Position numbers and translations under genes: made by a program. A stretch of 14,720 nucleotides of DNA from DASXBA01 sp046729895 (GTDB lineage Bacteria; Actinomycetota; Thermoleophilia; Solirubrobacterales; Thermoleophilaceae), in the NCBI GenBank assembly GCA_046729895.1, contig JBKPHP010000176.1:1-14720 (forward strand), given 5' to 3'. Positions 1 to 7,873 of this stretch are shown here, one piece after another. The notes below the pieces were generated by a model. The model saw only the letters and a list, made by a program, of their open reading frames with translations, had not been told where the DNA came from and ran no database searches. The first letter of the stretch is position 1, and every line of letters begins with the position of its first letter.

Positions 1-97
1 AAGCCCGACCGTTCACGACGGACCGGAGGCCCGGCGCTCTGATCAGATCGCGGGGCTCTCCGCCGGCCCCCCCGACACAGCCCCGCGGAGGTAGCGC
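1..97. other. Upstream region of hemA
   Basis: These bases precede hemA. No gene can be assigned. One + strand frame (starting at base 3) stays open to a TGA at 99-101 that would overlap the hemA GTG in the same GTGA manner seen at 1423 and 3801, so it could be the 3' end of an upstream operon gene. Its short translation is not recognisable, and another frame stops at 40-42. I see no convincing promoter. Confidence 0.3.
87..91 (+). promoter_or_regulatory. Shine-Dalgarno of hemA
   Basis: A perfect GGAGG lies six bases before the GTG at 98, which fixes GTG 98 as the hemA start. It is one of the few strong ribosome binding sites in the window. Confidence 0.75.
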
Positions 98-1426
98 GTG
101 ACCGGGGAGCTGCTGGCGCTCGGTGTGTCGCACAAGACGGCCCCCCTCGCCTTGCGCGAGCGCCTGGCGCTGCCGGAGGGCCGGGCGGCATCGACGCTGC
201 GAGAGCTGACCGCGCACGAGGCGGTGGACGAGGCGGTCGCCATCTCCACCTGCAATCGCACCGAGCTGTATCTCGTCACCCGCGATCCCGTGGAGGCGGA
301 GAACGAGGCGCTTTCGATCCTCTCCCGTCAGGCCGATATCCGCCCCACCGAGCTGGTCGGCTCCATGTACTCGCTGCGAGGCCAGGAGGCGGTTCGGCAC
401 TTGTTCTCGGTGGCGGCGGGCCTCGACTCGATGATCGTCGGCGAGGCCGAGGTGCAGGGTCAGGTCAAGCGCGCCTACGAGCTCGCGCTCGTGGAAGCGG
501 CCACCGGTCCGATCTCGAACCGCCTCTTCCGCGATGCGCTCGCGGCCGGCAAGCGCGTGCGGACCGAGACGGGGGTCGGTCGGTCGCGCGTGTCCGTGTC
601 ATCGGTGGCCGTGGATCTGGCGGCCGGCCTGCTGGGCGATCTCTCGACGCGGCGCGTGCTCGTGATCGGGGCTGGTGAGAACGGCGAGCTGACGGCTCGG
701 GCGCTGGCGGAGCTAGGGGTTCACACGGTGTTCGTCGCGAACCGTCGCTACGACCGCGCAATCGGCCTGGCCGAGCGCTTCGGCGGCACGGCAGTGCGCT
801 TCGACGACCTGCCGGGAGAGCTCGCACGAGCAGACATCGTGGTCAGCTGCACATCGTCCCCGCATCAGATCTTCGGCCGCGAGGAGCTCGAGGTGGTCGT
901 CGAGGAGCGGGGCCGTCGCCCGCTCGTGTTGATCGACATAGCCGTGCCCCGCGACATCGAGCCGTCCGTGCGCGACCTCTGCAGCGGGGTGACGCTCTTC
1001 GACATGGACGACCTGCAGCGCGAGGTCGCACGGAACCTGTCCGTGCGCGAGGCGGAGGCGACCAAGGCGAGGACGCTCATCGACGAGGACGCGGAGCGCT
1101 TCGACCGCTGGCTTGGGACGCTCGACGTGGTACCTACGATCGCGGCGCTGCGCGACCGGGCGGAGGGGATAGTCGAGCAGGTTCTTCGCGAGAACGAACA
1201 GCGCTGGGAGCGCCTATCCGACGCCGATCGGAAGCGAGTGGGTGTGATGGCGCGGGCAATCGTCAACCGGCTGCTGCACGAGCCCACGGTGCGGCTGAAG
1301 CGGGGCGAGGAGGTGTACGGGCACCTGCACGCGCTGCGAGAGCTGTTCGACCTCGATCCGGAGCTGCGGGAGCCGCGGCCGGCGGAGGTCACCGACATCG
1401 AGTCCCGCCGCCAGCGCCGCCGGTGA
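98..1426 (+). CDS. hemA: Glutamyl-tRNA reductase
   Basis: Catalyses the NADPH-dependent reduction of glutamyl-tRNA(Glu) to glutamate-1-semialdehyde, the first committed step of C5-pathway tetrapyrrole synthesis in the cytoplasm. The 442-residue product has the full family layout. The catalytic domain carries GVSHKTAPLALRERL (residues 9-23) and the nucleophile Cys52 in STCNRTELYL. GLDSMIVGEAEVQGQVK (108-124) is the family signature. A Rossmann NADPH site reads VLVIGAGENGELTA (187-200), and a C-terminal helical dimerisation domain runs from about 320 to 420. Length matches typical bacterial enzymes. The GTG start at 98 has a GGAGG six bases upstream. The stop overlaps the hemC start by four bases, so the two are probably translationally coupled. 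No truncation or odd residue was seen. Confidence 0.96.
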   Translation: MTGELLALGVSHKTAPLALRERLALPEGRAASTLRELTAHEAVDEAVAISTCNRTELYLVTRDPVEAENEALSILSRQADIRPTELVGSMYSLRGQEAVRHLFSVAAGLDSMIVGEAEVQGQVKRAYELALVEAATGPISNRLFRDALAAGKRVRTETGVGRSRVSVSSVAVDLAAGLLGDLSTRRVLVIGAGENGELTARALAELGVHTVFVANRRYDRAIGLAERFGGTAVRFDDLPGELARADIVVSCTSSPHQIFGREELEVVVEERGRRPLVLIDIAVPRDIEPSVRDLCSGVTLFDMDDLQREVARNLSVREAEATKARTLIDEDAERFDRWLGTLDVVPTIAALRDRAEGIVEQVLRENEQRWERLSDADRKRVGVMARAIVNRLLHEPTVRLKRGEEVYGHLHALRELFDLDPELREPRPAEVTDIESRRQRRR

Positions 1427-2292
1427 GGATCGGCACGCGCGGCAGCGCCCTGGCGCTGGCCCAGGCGCGGCTCGTGGCGGGGAGCCTTCCCGGCCCGGCC
1501 GAGATCGTTCCGATCACCACGTCGGGAGACCGCGGCAGGGGCGGCGACAAGGCCCGCTTCGTCAAGGAGATCGAGGAGGCGCTGCTGGCCCGCGAGATCG
1601 ACCTGGGCGTCCACTCGGCGAAGGACGTGCCCGCCGAGCTGCCGGACGGCCTGGCGATCGTGGGCGTGCCGGAGCGGGCCGATCCCCGCGACGCGCTCTG
1701 CGGCGCCTCCTCGCTCGCTCGGCTGCCGGACGGCGCTCTCGTGGGAACGAGCAGCCTGCGCCGCCGCGCCCAACTGCTCGCGGTGCGGCAGGATCTCGTC
1801 GTGCGGGATCTCCGCGGGAACGTTGACACCCGCCTGCGGAGGCTCGCGGAGGGCGACTACGGCGCGCTGGTGCTGGCGGCCGCCGGGCTGCAGCGGCTCG
1901 ATCGGGGCGACGATGGAAGCCCGATCCCACCGGAGGTGTTGACACCCGCCGCCGGGCAGGGGGCGCTCGCGCTGGAGGCACGGGTGGGCGACCGCGCCAT
2001 GGCCGACGCAGCGGAGGCGATCACCGACCGCGACGCCTTCACGTGCCTCACCGCGGAGCGGGCGCTGGTCGCCGAGCTCGACGCGAGCTGCCACACCCCC
2101 GTGGGCGCGCACGCCGCGCTTTCGGACGGCCGCCTCTCCCTCGCCGCCTTCGTCGGGCTACCGGACGGCAGCGAGTGGGTGCGTGACACGCTCGACGGCG
2201 ACCCGGGCGAGCCGGGCGCTCTGGGCGTCGAGGTCGCCGAACGGGTGCTGGCCGCCGGCGGGGCGCAGATCCTGTCCAGGGTGTCTTTCTGA
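1423..2292 (+). CDS. hemC: Hydroxymethylbilane synthase (porphobilinogen deaminase)
   Basis: Polymerises four porphobilinogen molecules into hydroxymethylbilane, the linear tetrapyrrole. The 289-residue protein begins IGTRGSALALAQAR (residues 3-16). It carries the catalytic aspartate in LGVHSAKDVP (Asp68) and the arginine-rich pyrrole-binding stretch VRDLRGNVDTRLRRL (127-141). The dipyrromethane cofactor should attach to Cys223 in LDASCHTPVGAH. Domains 1-3 are all present and the length is only slightly shorter than average. The GTG start overlaps the hemA stop (GTGA) and has no strong Shine-Dalgarno of its own, so translation probably depends on hemA. The stop codon runs into a 7-bp hairpin before the next gene. 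Confidence 0.96.
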   Translation: MRIGTRGSALALAQARLVAGSLPGPAEIVPITTSGDRGRGGDKARFVKEIEEALLAREIDLGVHSAKDVPAELPDGLAIVGVPERADPRDALCGASSLARLPDGALVGTSSLRRRAQLLAVRQDLVVRDLRGNVDTRLRRLAEGDYGALVLAAAGLQRLDRGDDGSPIPPEVLTPAAGQGALALEARVGDRAMADAAEAITDRDAFTCLTAERALVAELDASCHTPVGAHAALSDGRLSLAAFVGLPDGSEWVRDTLDGDPGEPGALGVEVAERVLAAGGAQILSRVSF

Positions 2293-2309
2293 CCACCCAT
2301 ACGGTGGTC
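2291..2309 (+). promoter_or_regulatory. Hairpin between hemC and cobA-hemD
   Basis: A perfect 7-bp inverted repeat, GACCACC then CATAC then GGTGGTC, fills the space between the hemC stop (TGA 2290-2292) and the ATG at 2311. There is no T-tract, so it does not look like an intrinsic terminator. It would sequester the ribosome-binding region of an ATG 2311 start, or it may be an mRNA processing or stability element. The structure is seen in the sequence; the function is inferred. Confidence 0.45.
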
Positions 2310-2310
2310 G

Positions 2311-3804
2311 ATGCGCCACAGTAGGGCCGTGGTGGCGGGCACCGTCTACCTAGTGGGGGCCGGCCCCGGCGATCCGGGGCTCATGACGCGCAGGGCGGTC
2401 GAGTTGATCTCGGAGGCGGACGCCGTGCTCTACGACCGGCTGATCCCCCCGGGCGCCCTCGACGGGGCGCGACCGGACGCCGAGCTTCGCTACGTGGGCA
2501 AGCAGCCGGGTGCTCCGGCGCTGCCGCAAGACGAGATCAACGAGCAGCTCGTGGAGCTCGCCCGGAACGGGAAGACGGTGGTGCGTCTCAAGGGGGGTGA
2601 CCCGTTCGTGTTCGGCCGCGGCGGCGAGGAGGCCGAGGCGCTGGCGCGCGCGGGCGTCCCCTTCGAGGTCGTGCCGGGCGTGACCGCCGGTGTCGCGGCG
2701 AGCGCCTACGCGGGCATTCCCGTGACCCACCGCGAGGCCGCCTCGGCCGTCGCCTTCGTCACCGGTCACGAGGATCCGGCCAAGGTGGACGGCGCCCTGG
2801 ACTGGGAGGCGCTGGCGCGCTTCCCGGGCACGCTCGTGCTGTACATGGGCGTGTCGAGCCTGGCGAGGATCGCCGAGCGGCTCGTGGCGGCGGGACGCGA
2901 CCCCGACGAGCCCGCGGCGGTTGTGGAGCGGGGGACTCTGCCGGGCCAGCGGACGGTGACGGCGCCCCTCTTGCGGATCGCGCGTCGGGCAGCCGAGGCT
3001 GGGATCCGCCCTCCGGCGATCGCGGTCGTCGGTCCTGTGAGCGGGCTGCACGAGACGCTCGCCTGGCTCGACCAGCGACCGCTGCACGGCGAGGTGGTGG
3101 CGGTCACCCGCGCCCGCGCCCAGGCGAGCGGGCTGGCGGCGAGGCTCCGTGCGCTGGGCGCCGAGGTCGTCGAGACGCCGGCGATCCGAATCGAGCCGCG
3201 CCCCTTCGACCCGGACCTGGCCGAGCGGATCGGCGACTACTCGCTCCTCTGCCTGACCAGCCCCAACGGCGTGCGGCTGCTGCTCGACGGACTGCGCGAC
3301 GCCCGCGACCTCGCCGGAGTGACGGTCGCCGCGATCGGCCCCGGAACCGCGGCCGAGCTACAGCACCGGGGCGTGCGTGCGGACGTCGTGCCGGAGCGCG
3401 CCGTGGCGGAGGCACTCGTCGAGGCTCTCGAGCAGGTTCCGGTGGAAGGCCGGCGGGTGCTGGTAGCCCGCGCGTCCGATGCCCGCGACACGCTCCCGGA
3501 AGCTCTGAGACAGCGCGGCGGGGAAGTGGACGTGGCCGCGCTTTACGACACCGTCGCGGAGCCGCTGGACGAAGGGCAGCGCGAGGCGCTGGCGCGAGCT
3601 ACGTACGTGACCTTCACTTCCAGCTCCACGGTCCGCTACCTCCTGGAGGCCGGCGGCGAGGTCCCGGCCGGGGCGCGGGTCGTGTCGATCGGGCCCGTGA
3701 CCAGCGCCGCCGCCCGAGAGCGCGGGCTCACGGTGCACGTGGAGGCCGAGCGGCACGACGTCGAGGGCCTGGTGGAGGCGATTCTGGAGGATGCGGCCCG
3801 GTGA
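2311..3804 (+). CDS. cobA-hemD: Fused uroporphyrinogen-III C-methyltransferase / uroporphyrinogen-III synthase
   Basis: A bifunctional protein. The N-terminal half (about residues 10-254) is a SAM-dependent uroporphyrinogen-III methyltransferase making precorrin-2 for siroheme or cobalamin. It shows [15 protein letters not shown] (12-26), [20 protein letters not shown] (90-109), [20 protein letters not shown] (121-140) and the late VVGPVSGL. The C-terminal half (about 260-497) is uroporphyrinogen-III synthase, with [59 protein letters not shown] and [11 protein letters not shown] in the usual order. This fusion is common in Actinomycetota and Firmicutes. The start is uncertain: ATG 2311 abuts a hairpin and has no clear Shine-Dalgarno. 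GTG 2329 or 2332, the latter six bases after AGTAGGG, would better match the short N-termini of the family. The stop overlaps the next gene's GTG. Confidence 0.94.
   Translation: MRHSRAVVAGTVYLVGAGPGDPGLMTRRAVELISEADAVLYDRLIPPGALDGARPDAELRYVGKQPGAPALPQDEINEQLVELARNGKTVVRLKGGDPFVFGRGGEEAEALARAGVPFEVVPGVTAGVAASAYAGIPVTHREAASAVAFVTGHEDPAKVDGALDWEALARFPGTLVLYMGVSSLARIAERLVAAGRDPDEPAAVVERGTLPGQRTVTAPLLRIARRAAEAGIRPPAIAVVGPVSGLHETLAWLDQRPLHGEVVAVTRARAQASGLAARLRALGAEVVETPAIRIEPRPFDPDLAERIGDYSLLCLTSPNGVRLLLDGLRDARDLAGVTVAAIGPGTAAELQHRGVRADVVPERAVAEALVEALEQVPVEGRRVLVARASDARDTLPEALRQRGGEVDVAALYDTVAEPLDEGQREALARATYVTFTSSSTVRYLLEAGGEVPAGARVVSIGPVTSAAARERGLTVHVEAERHDVEGLVEAILEDAAR
3786..3790 (+). promoter_or_regulatory. 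Shine-Dalgarno of the SAM hydrolase gene
   Basis: GGAGG lies ten bases before GTG 3801, inside the 3' end of cobA-hemD. It supports the GTG at 3801, which reads directly into the family N-terminus [10 protein letters not shown], over the out-of-frame ATG at 3791. Confidence 0.55.
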
Positions 3805-4601
3805 TCGTCACACTCCTCACCGACTACGGCCGGGACGACGACTCTGTCGGCGTCTGCCACGGGGTCATCCACTCGATCTCGTCCGACGCGCAGATCGTCG
3901 ACATCACCCACGGGATCCCACGCTACGGCGTGCGCCAGGGAGCACTCGTTCTGCGCAACACGTTGCCCTACATGCCGAAGGGGGTCCACATGGGGGTGGT
4001 CGACCCTCAGGTGGGGACGGAGCGCCGGGGCGTCGCGCTCCGCTGCGAGGACGGCCGATTGCTGGTGGGACCGGACAACGGGCTGCTGAGCCTGGCCTGG
4101 CCTCGCTTCGGCGGGGTAAAGCTTGCGGTGGACATCAGCCGCTCGCCGCACCGCCTGGAGCCGGTCTCGGCCACCTTCCACGGACGGGACGTCTTCTCAC
4201 CCGTCGCGGCGCACCTCGCCGCCGGCGCGGAGCTGGCCGAGGCCGGGGAGCCGCTCGAGCCTTCCGCCCTCGCCACCGTCGAGCTGCCCGAGCCTCGACG
4301 GGAGGGCGACGCGCTCGTGGCGCATTCGCTCATCATCGACCGCTTCGGCAACGCCGGGCTCAACGTCGACCATGACCGGCTGGCCGGCACCGGCATAACG
4401 CTGGGTGAGACCGTCGAGCTGGAGGTCGGAGGCGAGCGCTACCTCGCCAAGTACGCCCAGACCTTCGCCGACGTAAAGCCGGGCGAGCTCCTCGTGTACG
4501 AGGACGCCTATCGGACGCTCGCCGTGGCGATCAACCGTGGCGACGCCGCCGCGACGCTCGCGCTGCAGCCGGACGGCGAAGTCCGCCTGCGGCCCAGATG
4601 A
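3801..4601 (+). CDS. S-adenosyl-L-methionine hydrolase (adenosine-forming), DUF62 family
   Basis: The DUF62/SAM hydroxide adenosyltransferase family uses hydroxide to split S-adenosylmethionine into adenosine and methionine. The 266-residue protein starts with LLTDYGRDDDSVGVCHGVI (5-23). It has VVDPQVGTERRG (66-77), where most members read VDPGVGT, then GPDNGLLSL (90-98) and ATFHGRDVFSPVAAHLA (124-140), followed by a C-terminal beta-barrel domain. Asp68, Arg75 and His127 match in identity and position the catalytic triad known for the Pyrococcus enzyme. The gene overlaps the cobA-hemD stop (GTGA). Its placement after a SAM-consuming methyltransferase is suggestive, but a role in tetrapyrrole synthesis is not established. 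Confidence 0.9.
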   Translation: MIVTLLTDYGRDDDSVGVCHGVIHSISSDAQIVDITHGIPRYGVRQGALVLRNTLPYMPKGVHMGVVDPQVGTERRGVALRCEDGRLLVGPDNGLLSLAWPRFGGVKLAVDISRSPHRLEPVSATFHGRDVFSPVAAHLAAGAELAEAGEPLEPSALATVELPEPRREGDALVAHSLIIDRFGNAGLNVDHDRLAGTGITLGETVELEVGGERYLAKYAQTFADVKPGELLVYEDAYRTLAVAINRGDAAATLALQPDGEVRLRPR

Positions 4602-4645
4602 CCGATCTCAAACCCCGGTACGCGGGCTCGGCATCAGCCATCTGA
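4598..4645 (+). CDS. Possible 15-codon coupling mini-frame between SAM hydrolase and birA
   Basis: An ATG at 4598 overlaps the preceding stop (ATGA) and encodes MTDLKPRYAGSASAI. It ends with a TGA at 4643-4645 whose last base is the first base of the birA ATG (TGATG). It could be a coupling leader passing ribosomes from one gene to the next, the original N-terminus of BirA split by a frameshift, or chance. No function is claimed. Confidence 0.3.
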   Translation: MTDLKPRYAGSASAI

Positions 4646-5349
4646 TGGTCGGCTGGCCCCGTGCCCACTTCCGCGTCACGGACTCGACCAACGAGCGCGC
4701 CAAGGCGCTCGCCGAGGCCGGCGCCCCACACGGGACGCTCGTGACCGCGGACGAGCAGACCGCGGGTCACGGCCGCCAAGCCCGCTCCTGGAGCGCGCCG
4801 CGCGGCGCGTCCATCCTCATGTCGCTGCTGCTGCGCGATCTCGATCCTGCCCACGCGCTTCTGCCGCTGGCGGCCGCGGTGGCGGTCTGCGAGACCTGCG
4901 AGCGCGAGGGCTCCGTGCCCGGCAACTGCGCGATCAAGTGGCCGAACGACGTCTGGATCGACAGACGCAAAGCGGCGGGCATCCTGATCGAGGGTCGTCC
5001 CCAGGAGGGATGGGCGGTCGTGGGGATCGGGTTGAACGTCAACGTCTGGCCAGAGGACTTCCCACCCGAGCTACGCGAAGCGGCCACGTCCCTCGCAATC
5101 GCGAGCGGCGGAGAGCGGGAGCTCGAGCCGATCCTGCGGGCTCTGCTTCGAAGGCTCGAATGCCTGCTGGCCCAGACCGACCAGGCGATCCTCGCTGCCT
5201 GGCGCGGGCGCGATGCGCTGCAGGGCGAGCGGGTCCGCTGGTCGGGGGGAGAAGGCACGGCCGCTGGAGTCGACGACGCAGGTGCCCTTATGGTCGAGAC
5301 GCACGCCGGGACCCAGAGGCTCGACGCCGGCGAGGTCCACCTCCGCTAG
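4645..5349 (+). CDS. birA: Biotin--[acetyl-CoA carboxylase] ligase (class I, no DNA-binding domain)
   Basis: Activates biotin with ATP and transfers it to the biotin carboxyl carrier protein of acyl-CoA carboxylases. From ATG 4645 the product has 234 residues. It contains VTDSTNERAKALAEAG (11-26), HGTLVTADEQTAGHGRQAR (29-47) and the active-site IKWPNDVWIDRRKAAGIL (97-114), where Lys98 corresponds to the conserved KWPND lysine. VVGIGLNVN (125-133) and a C-terminal SH3-like domain from about 190 follow. The N-terminal helix-turn-helix of E. coli BirA is absent, so it is not expected to be a repressor. The biotin-loop motif, usually GRGRxGR, reads GHGRQAR. The same frame is open further upstream (to 4537), but that stretch lies inside the previous gene and looks unlike the family. 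There is no Shine-Dalgarno; the mini-frame at 4598 may couple translation. Confidence 0.9.
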   Translation: MVGWPRAHFRVTDSTNERAKALAEAGAPHGTLVTADEQTAGHGRQARSWSAPRGASILMSLLLRDLDPAHALLPLAAAVAVCETCEREGSVPGNCAIKWPNDVWIDRRKAAGILIEGRPQEGWAVVGIGLNVNVWPEDFPPELREAATSLAIASGGERELEPILRALLRRLECLLAQTDQAILAAWRGRDALQGERVRWSGGEGTAAGVDDAGALMVETHAGTQRLDAGEVHLR

Positions 5350-5378
5350 GGGCGGAGCGCGTCCCTGCCTATCCCGTT

Positions 5379-5396
5379 GGCGGCGCTCAGGCCGCC
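5379..5396. terminator. Possible bidirectional hairpin between convergent birA and helicase genes
   Basis: GGCGGC, loop GCTCAG, GCCGCC forms a 6-bp stem in the 37-base gap between two convergent genes, overlapping the helicase stop codon. There is no T-run on either side, so intrinsic termination is doubtful. Confidence 0.25.
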
Positions 5397-7873
5397 GCCG
5401 TCTCCTCGGCGTCGTCGTCTGGCGCCTCGGCCTCGTCGGGCTGGGCGCCGTCCTGCCGCTTGGCGGCCTCGTCCTGCGCGGGCTCTGCCTCAGCGCCGCC
5501 GCGACGCCGCCGCCGGCGCCCACCGCGGCGCCGCTTGCCCTTGGGGAAGTCCCGGAGCAGCTCGCGCGCGAGGGCCGAGGGCTTGCGGGCCAGACGCATG
5601 CGGGCGCCGTCGAGCACCTGCTGGGCCTCGGGCGTGTGGGCGAGCGCCGCGGCGAGCAGCGCGGCCGACAGGCGGCGGTCCTGCTTGCGGGCCGCCTGGA
5701 CGAGCCGCCTGGCGTTGCGCGCGTGGGCCGCCCCGGAGGAGTTGACGAGCAGTCCCAGCAGCCGCTTGGTCTCCGGCCAGCGCTGGACGGCGTACTCCTC
5801 GTGCACCTCGCGGCTGTACTCGGCGAGGTGCCAGAGCCAGCGAGCCGCCTGGTCGCGGCGACCGATCTGCTTTTCGGCCAGCGCCTGAAGTAGCACCTTG
5901 ACGGCCTCGCGCCGCTCCTCGCGCGACCAGCCGCCCACTATCTCGACGGCCTCGTCGAAGGCCTCGGCGTCGCGCAGGTTGCCGATCTCGGAGAGTGCCC
6001 TGAGACGCAGCTGGGTGTTGCGGTTGCGCCGTAGGCAGGTGAGCAGGAACTGGCGACGCAGCTCTCCGGTCGAGTCGAAGTGGAGCATCGCCTTGGCTCG
6101 GCGCCAGTTGTTGGAGGCCACCCGCGCGCCCGCGAGCATCGCCCACGCCTGCTGCTCGCCCCAGGACAGGTGCTCGACCGCGATCCGCCAAAGCTCCCGC
6201 TCGAAGACCTGAGCGCGCCGCGCTGGATCCGCGGTCACGGGCACCACGCGCCGCTCCACCCGCAGTCGCCGGCCGCGGCCGCGCCTCACCGGGCCGACCA
6301 CGATGGCGCCGCCCCTGTAGACGTCACGGTCGAGCAGCGAGTGCAGGGTCACCACCGGGTCGTCGTTGGGCGTCGCCGGGTGCACGAAGTCGACGATGAT
6401 GCCCGCCTCCTTGCCGGGGGCGCGGCGGGTCACGCGGCCCACCCGCTGCTGATAAACGCGCCGGGAGGCGGTGGGCGCCAGGTGCATGCAGACGATGGCC
6501 TTGAACGAGTTCCAGCCCTCCGCCAGAAGCTGCGCGTTGACGAGGACGTCGATTTCGCAGCGCTCGTAGGCGGCGAGGATCCGCGTCAGCTCGCGCTTGG
6601 GCGTCTCACCGGAGACCGCCTTGGCCTTGATGCCTGCCTCGCGGAACGCGTCGGCCACGTTGTGGGCGTGGCGCACACCGGCCGCGTAGACCACTCCTGG
6701 CACGTCCTTGAAGCGCGTCTTGTAAAGGTCGGCGACCGCGACGTTGAAGGGTGTCTGGTCGAGCAGTGCGGCCAGCTCCTCCTGGTCGAAGTCCTGGTCC
6801 ACCTCGCCCCTGCGGAGGGGAACCTTGGCTATCGAGCGGACGCCGACGCCGGGGGGAATGCGCACGCAGCGCAGGGGCGCGATCACCCCGCGGCGAGCAG
6901 CCTGGGCAAGGTCGAAGCGGGACGTCTGGGTGGGGAAGAGGTCCGTCACGTGGCGCGCAATCAGCGCGCCCGTCGCGGTCATGCCGATGAAGACGGGCCC
7001 TCTCCAGCGTCGGATGGCGGCGCTCGTCTTCTCCCCGAGTGCGGTGTGGGCCTCGTCGCAGATGACGATCGTGTAGGCGTCCGAGATCCTCCCGGCGTTG
7101 CGCACGAACCACTGATAGGTCTCCACCGTCACCGGGCCGGTGGCCGGCGGGTCCCCGTTGCGTCCCAGGAGGGCGGCGCTGATCCGCTTGCGGTAGCCGC
7201 GATCGCGGAGCTCGCCGAGGAACTGGTCGACCAGGTTGCGGCGGTGGGTCAGGATCAGGATGCCGCCGGTCCGCGAAGCCTCCACGAACCCGAGCGCGGC
7301 CACGGTCTTGCCCGCCCCGGTGGCATGCTCGAACCAGAAGCGCCTCGCCGCCCCGGGATCCTCCAGCCGGGACTCGACCGCGGCCTTCTCCTCGGCCTCC
7401 TCGGCCTCGTCCCAATCGAGCGGCTCCTCGGTGGCGAGGTCCTCGTCGCCCTCGATCTCCAGCTCGCCGAGCGAGACCTCCTCGAAGTCGGGGAGCCCGT
7501 TCCCGTTCCTTCCGTTCCGGGAGGAGGCCTGGACCTCGGACTCGAGCGCGATCAGCGTGCCCGACAGGGCATCCACCTGGTGGGCGGAAAGGACGGTGCC
7601 GTCGGCAAGGTGTGGCTGTTCCTCCGACAGGAGGCGCTCGAGGCCCAGCATCAAGGAGTAGCTCTGGCGCCACTCGAGCGAGGGCTCTGAGCGTCCCGCG
7701 TCGAGCTCCGCCAAGGCCGCGTCCAGGGCGGCCCGGCGGGCGGTGCCCGGCGCAAGGGCGCTCTCGGCGTCCTCGCCGTTCAGGACGAACGGCTCTTTGG
7801 CGAAGCGCTCGGCGCGCTTCAGGTCCGCACCGGAAACCGGCGGGAGCGCGACCACGGAAGTGCTGTCAGCCAT
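5387..7873 (-). CDS. SF2 DEAD/DEAH-type helicase with acidic insertion and charged tail
   Basis: An 828-residue ATP-dependent nucleic-acid motor or helicase. Motifs in order: a Q-like HQVDALSGTL (98-107), Walker A ATGAGKTV (184-191), ILILTHRRNLVDQF (205-218), DEAH (273-276), GMTATG (297-302), VLVNAQLLAEGWNSF (443-457) and QQRVGRVTRR (475-484). Between the Q-like motif and Walker A lies a strongly acidic low-complexity insertion (about 115-175). After the core (to about 500) comes a roughly 200-residue helix-rich region resembling HEAT/TPR-type repeats. The tail is basic (GKRRRGGRRRRRRGG, 779-793) and then acidic to the end. No nuclease or methylase domain or partner is seen, so it is not an obvious restriction enzyme. 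It resembles the SSL2/type I restriction R-subunit group, but its substrate is unknown. It starts at ATG 7873 with only a weak AAGAACGAAAG upstream and stands alone on this strand. Confidence 0.85.
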   Translation of the reverse strand: MADSTSVVALPPVSGADLKRAERFAKEPFVLNGEDAESALAPGTARRAALDAALAELDAGRSEPSLEWRQSYSLMLGLERLLSEEQPHLADGTVLSAHQVDALSGTLIALESEVQASSRNGRNGNGLPDFEEVSLGELEIEGDEDLATEEPLDWDEAEEAEEKAAVESRLEDPGAARRFWFEHATGAGKTVAALGFVEASRTGGILILTHRRNLVDQFLGELRDRGYRKRISAALLGRNGDPPATGPVTVETYQWFVRNAGRISDAYTIVICDEAHTALGEKTSAAIRRWRGPVFIGMTATGALIARHVTDLFPTQTSRFDLAQAARRGVIAPLRCVRIPPGVGVRSIAKVPLRRGEVDQDFDQEELAALLDQTPFNVAVADLYKTRFKDVPGVVYAAGVRHAHNVADAFREAGIKAKAVSGETPKRELTRILAAYERCEIDVLVNAQLLAEGWNSFKAIVCMHLAPTASRRVYQQRVGRVTRRAPGKEAGIIVDFVHPATPNDDPVVTLHSLLDRDVYRGGAIVVGPVRRGRGRRLRVERRVVPVTADPARRAQVFERELWRIAVEHLSWGEQQAWAMLAGARVASNNWRRAKAMLHFDSTGELRRQFLLTCLRRNRNTQLRLRALSEIGNLRDAEAFDEAVEIVGGWSREERREAVKVLLQALAEKQIGRRDQAARWLWHLAEYSREVHEEYAVQRWPETKRLLGLLVNSSGAAHARNARRLVQAARKQDRRLSAALLAAALAHTPEAQQVLDGARMRLARKPSALARELLRDFPKGKRRRGGRRRRRRGGAEAEPAQDEAAKRQDGAQPDEAEAPDDDAEETAAA

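Noticed and set aside
865..2112. Long - strand open frame across hemA and hemC
   Set aside because: Shadow frame; both hem genes are complete and well matched, and the antisense product is low-complexity Arg/Ser-rich.
4537..4644. Longer N-terminus for BirA from ATG 4537
   Set aside because: It lies within the end of the SAM hydrolase gene, and the translation (MATPPRRSRCSRT...) is arginine-rich and unlike the family.
6080..7690. Long open frame (536 codons) on the + strand opposite the helicase gene
   Set aside because: It mirrors the helicase in a high-GC antisense frame. The helicase motifs are intact on the other strand and the antisense translation has no recognisable domain.
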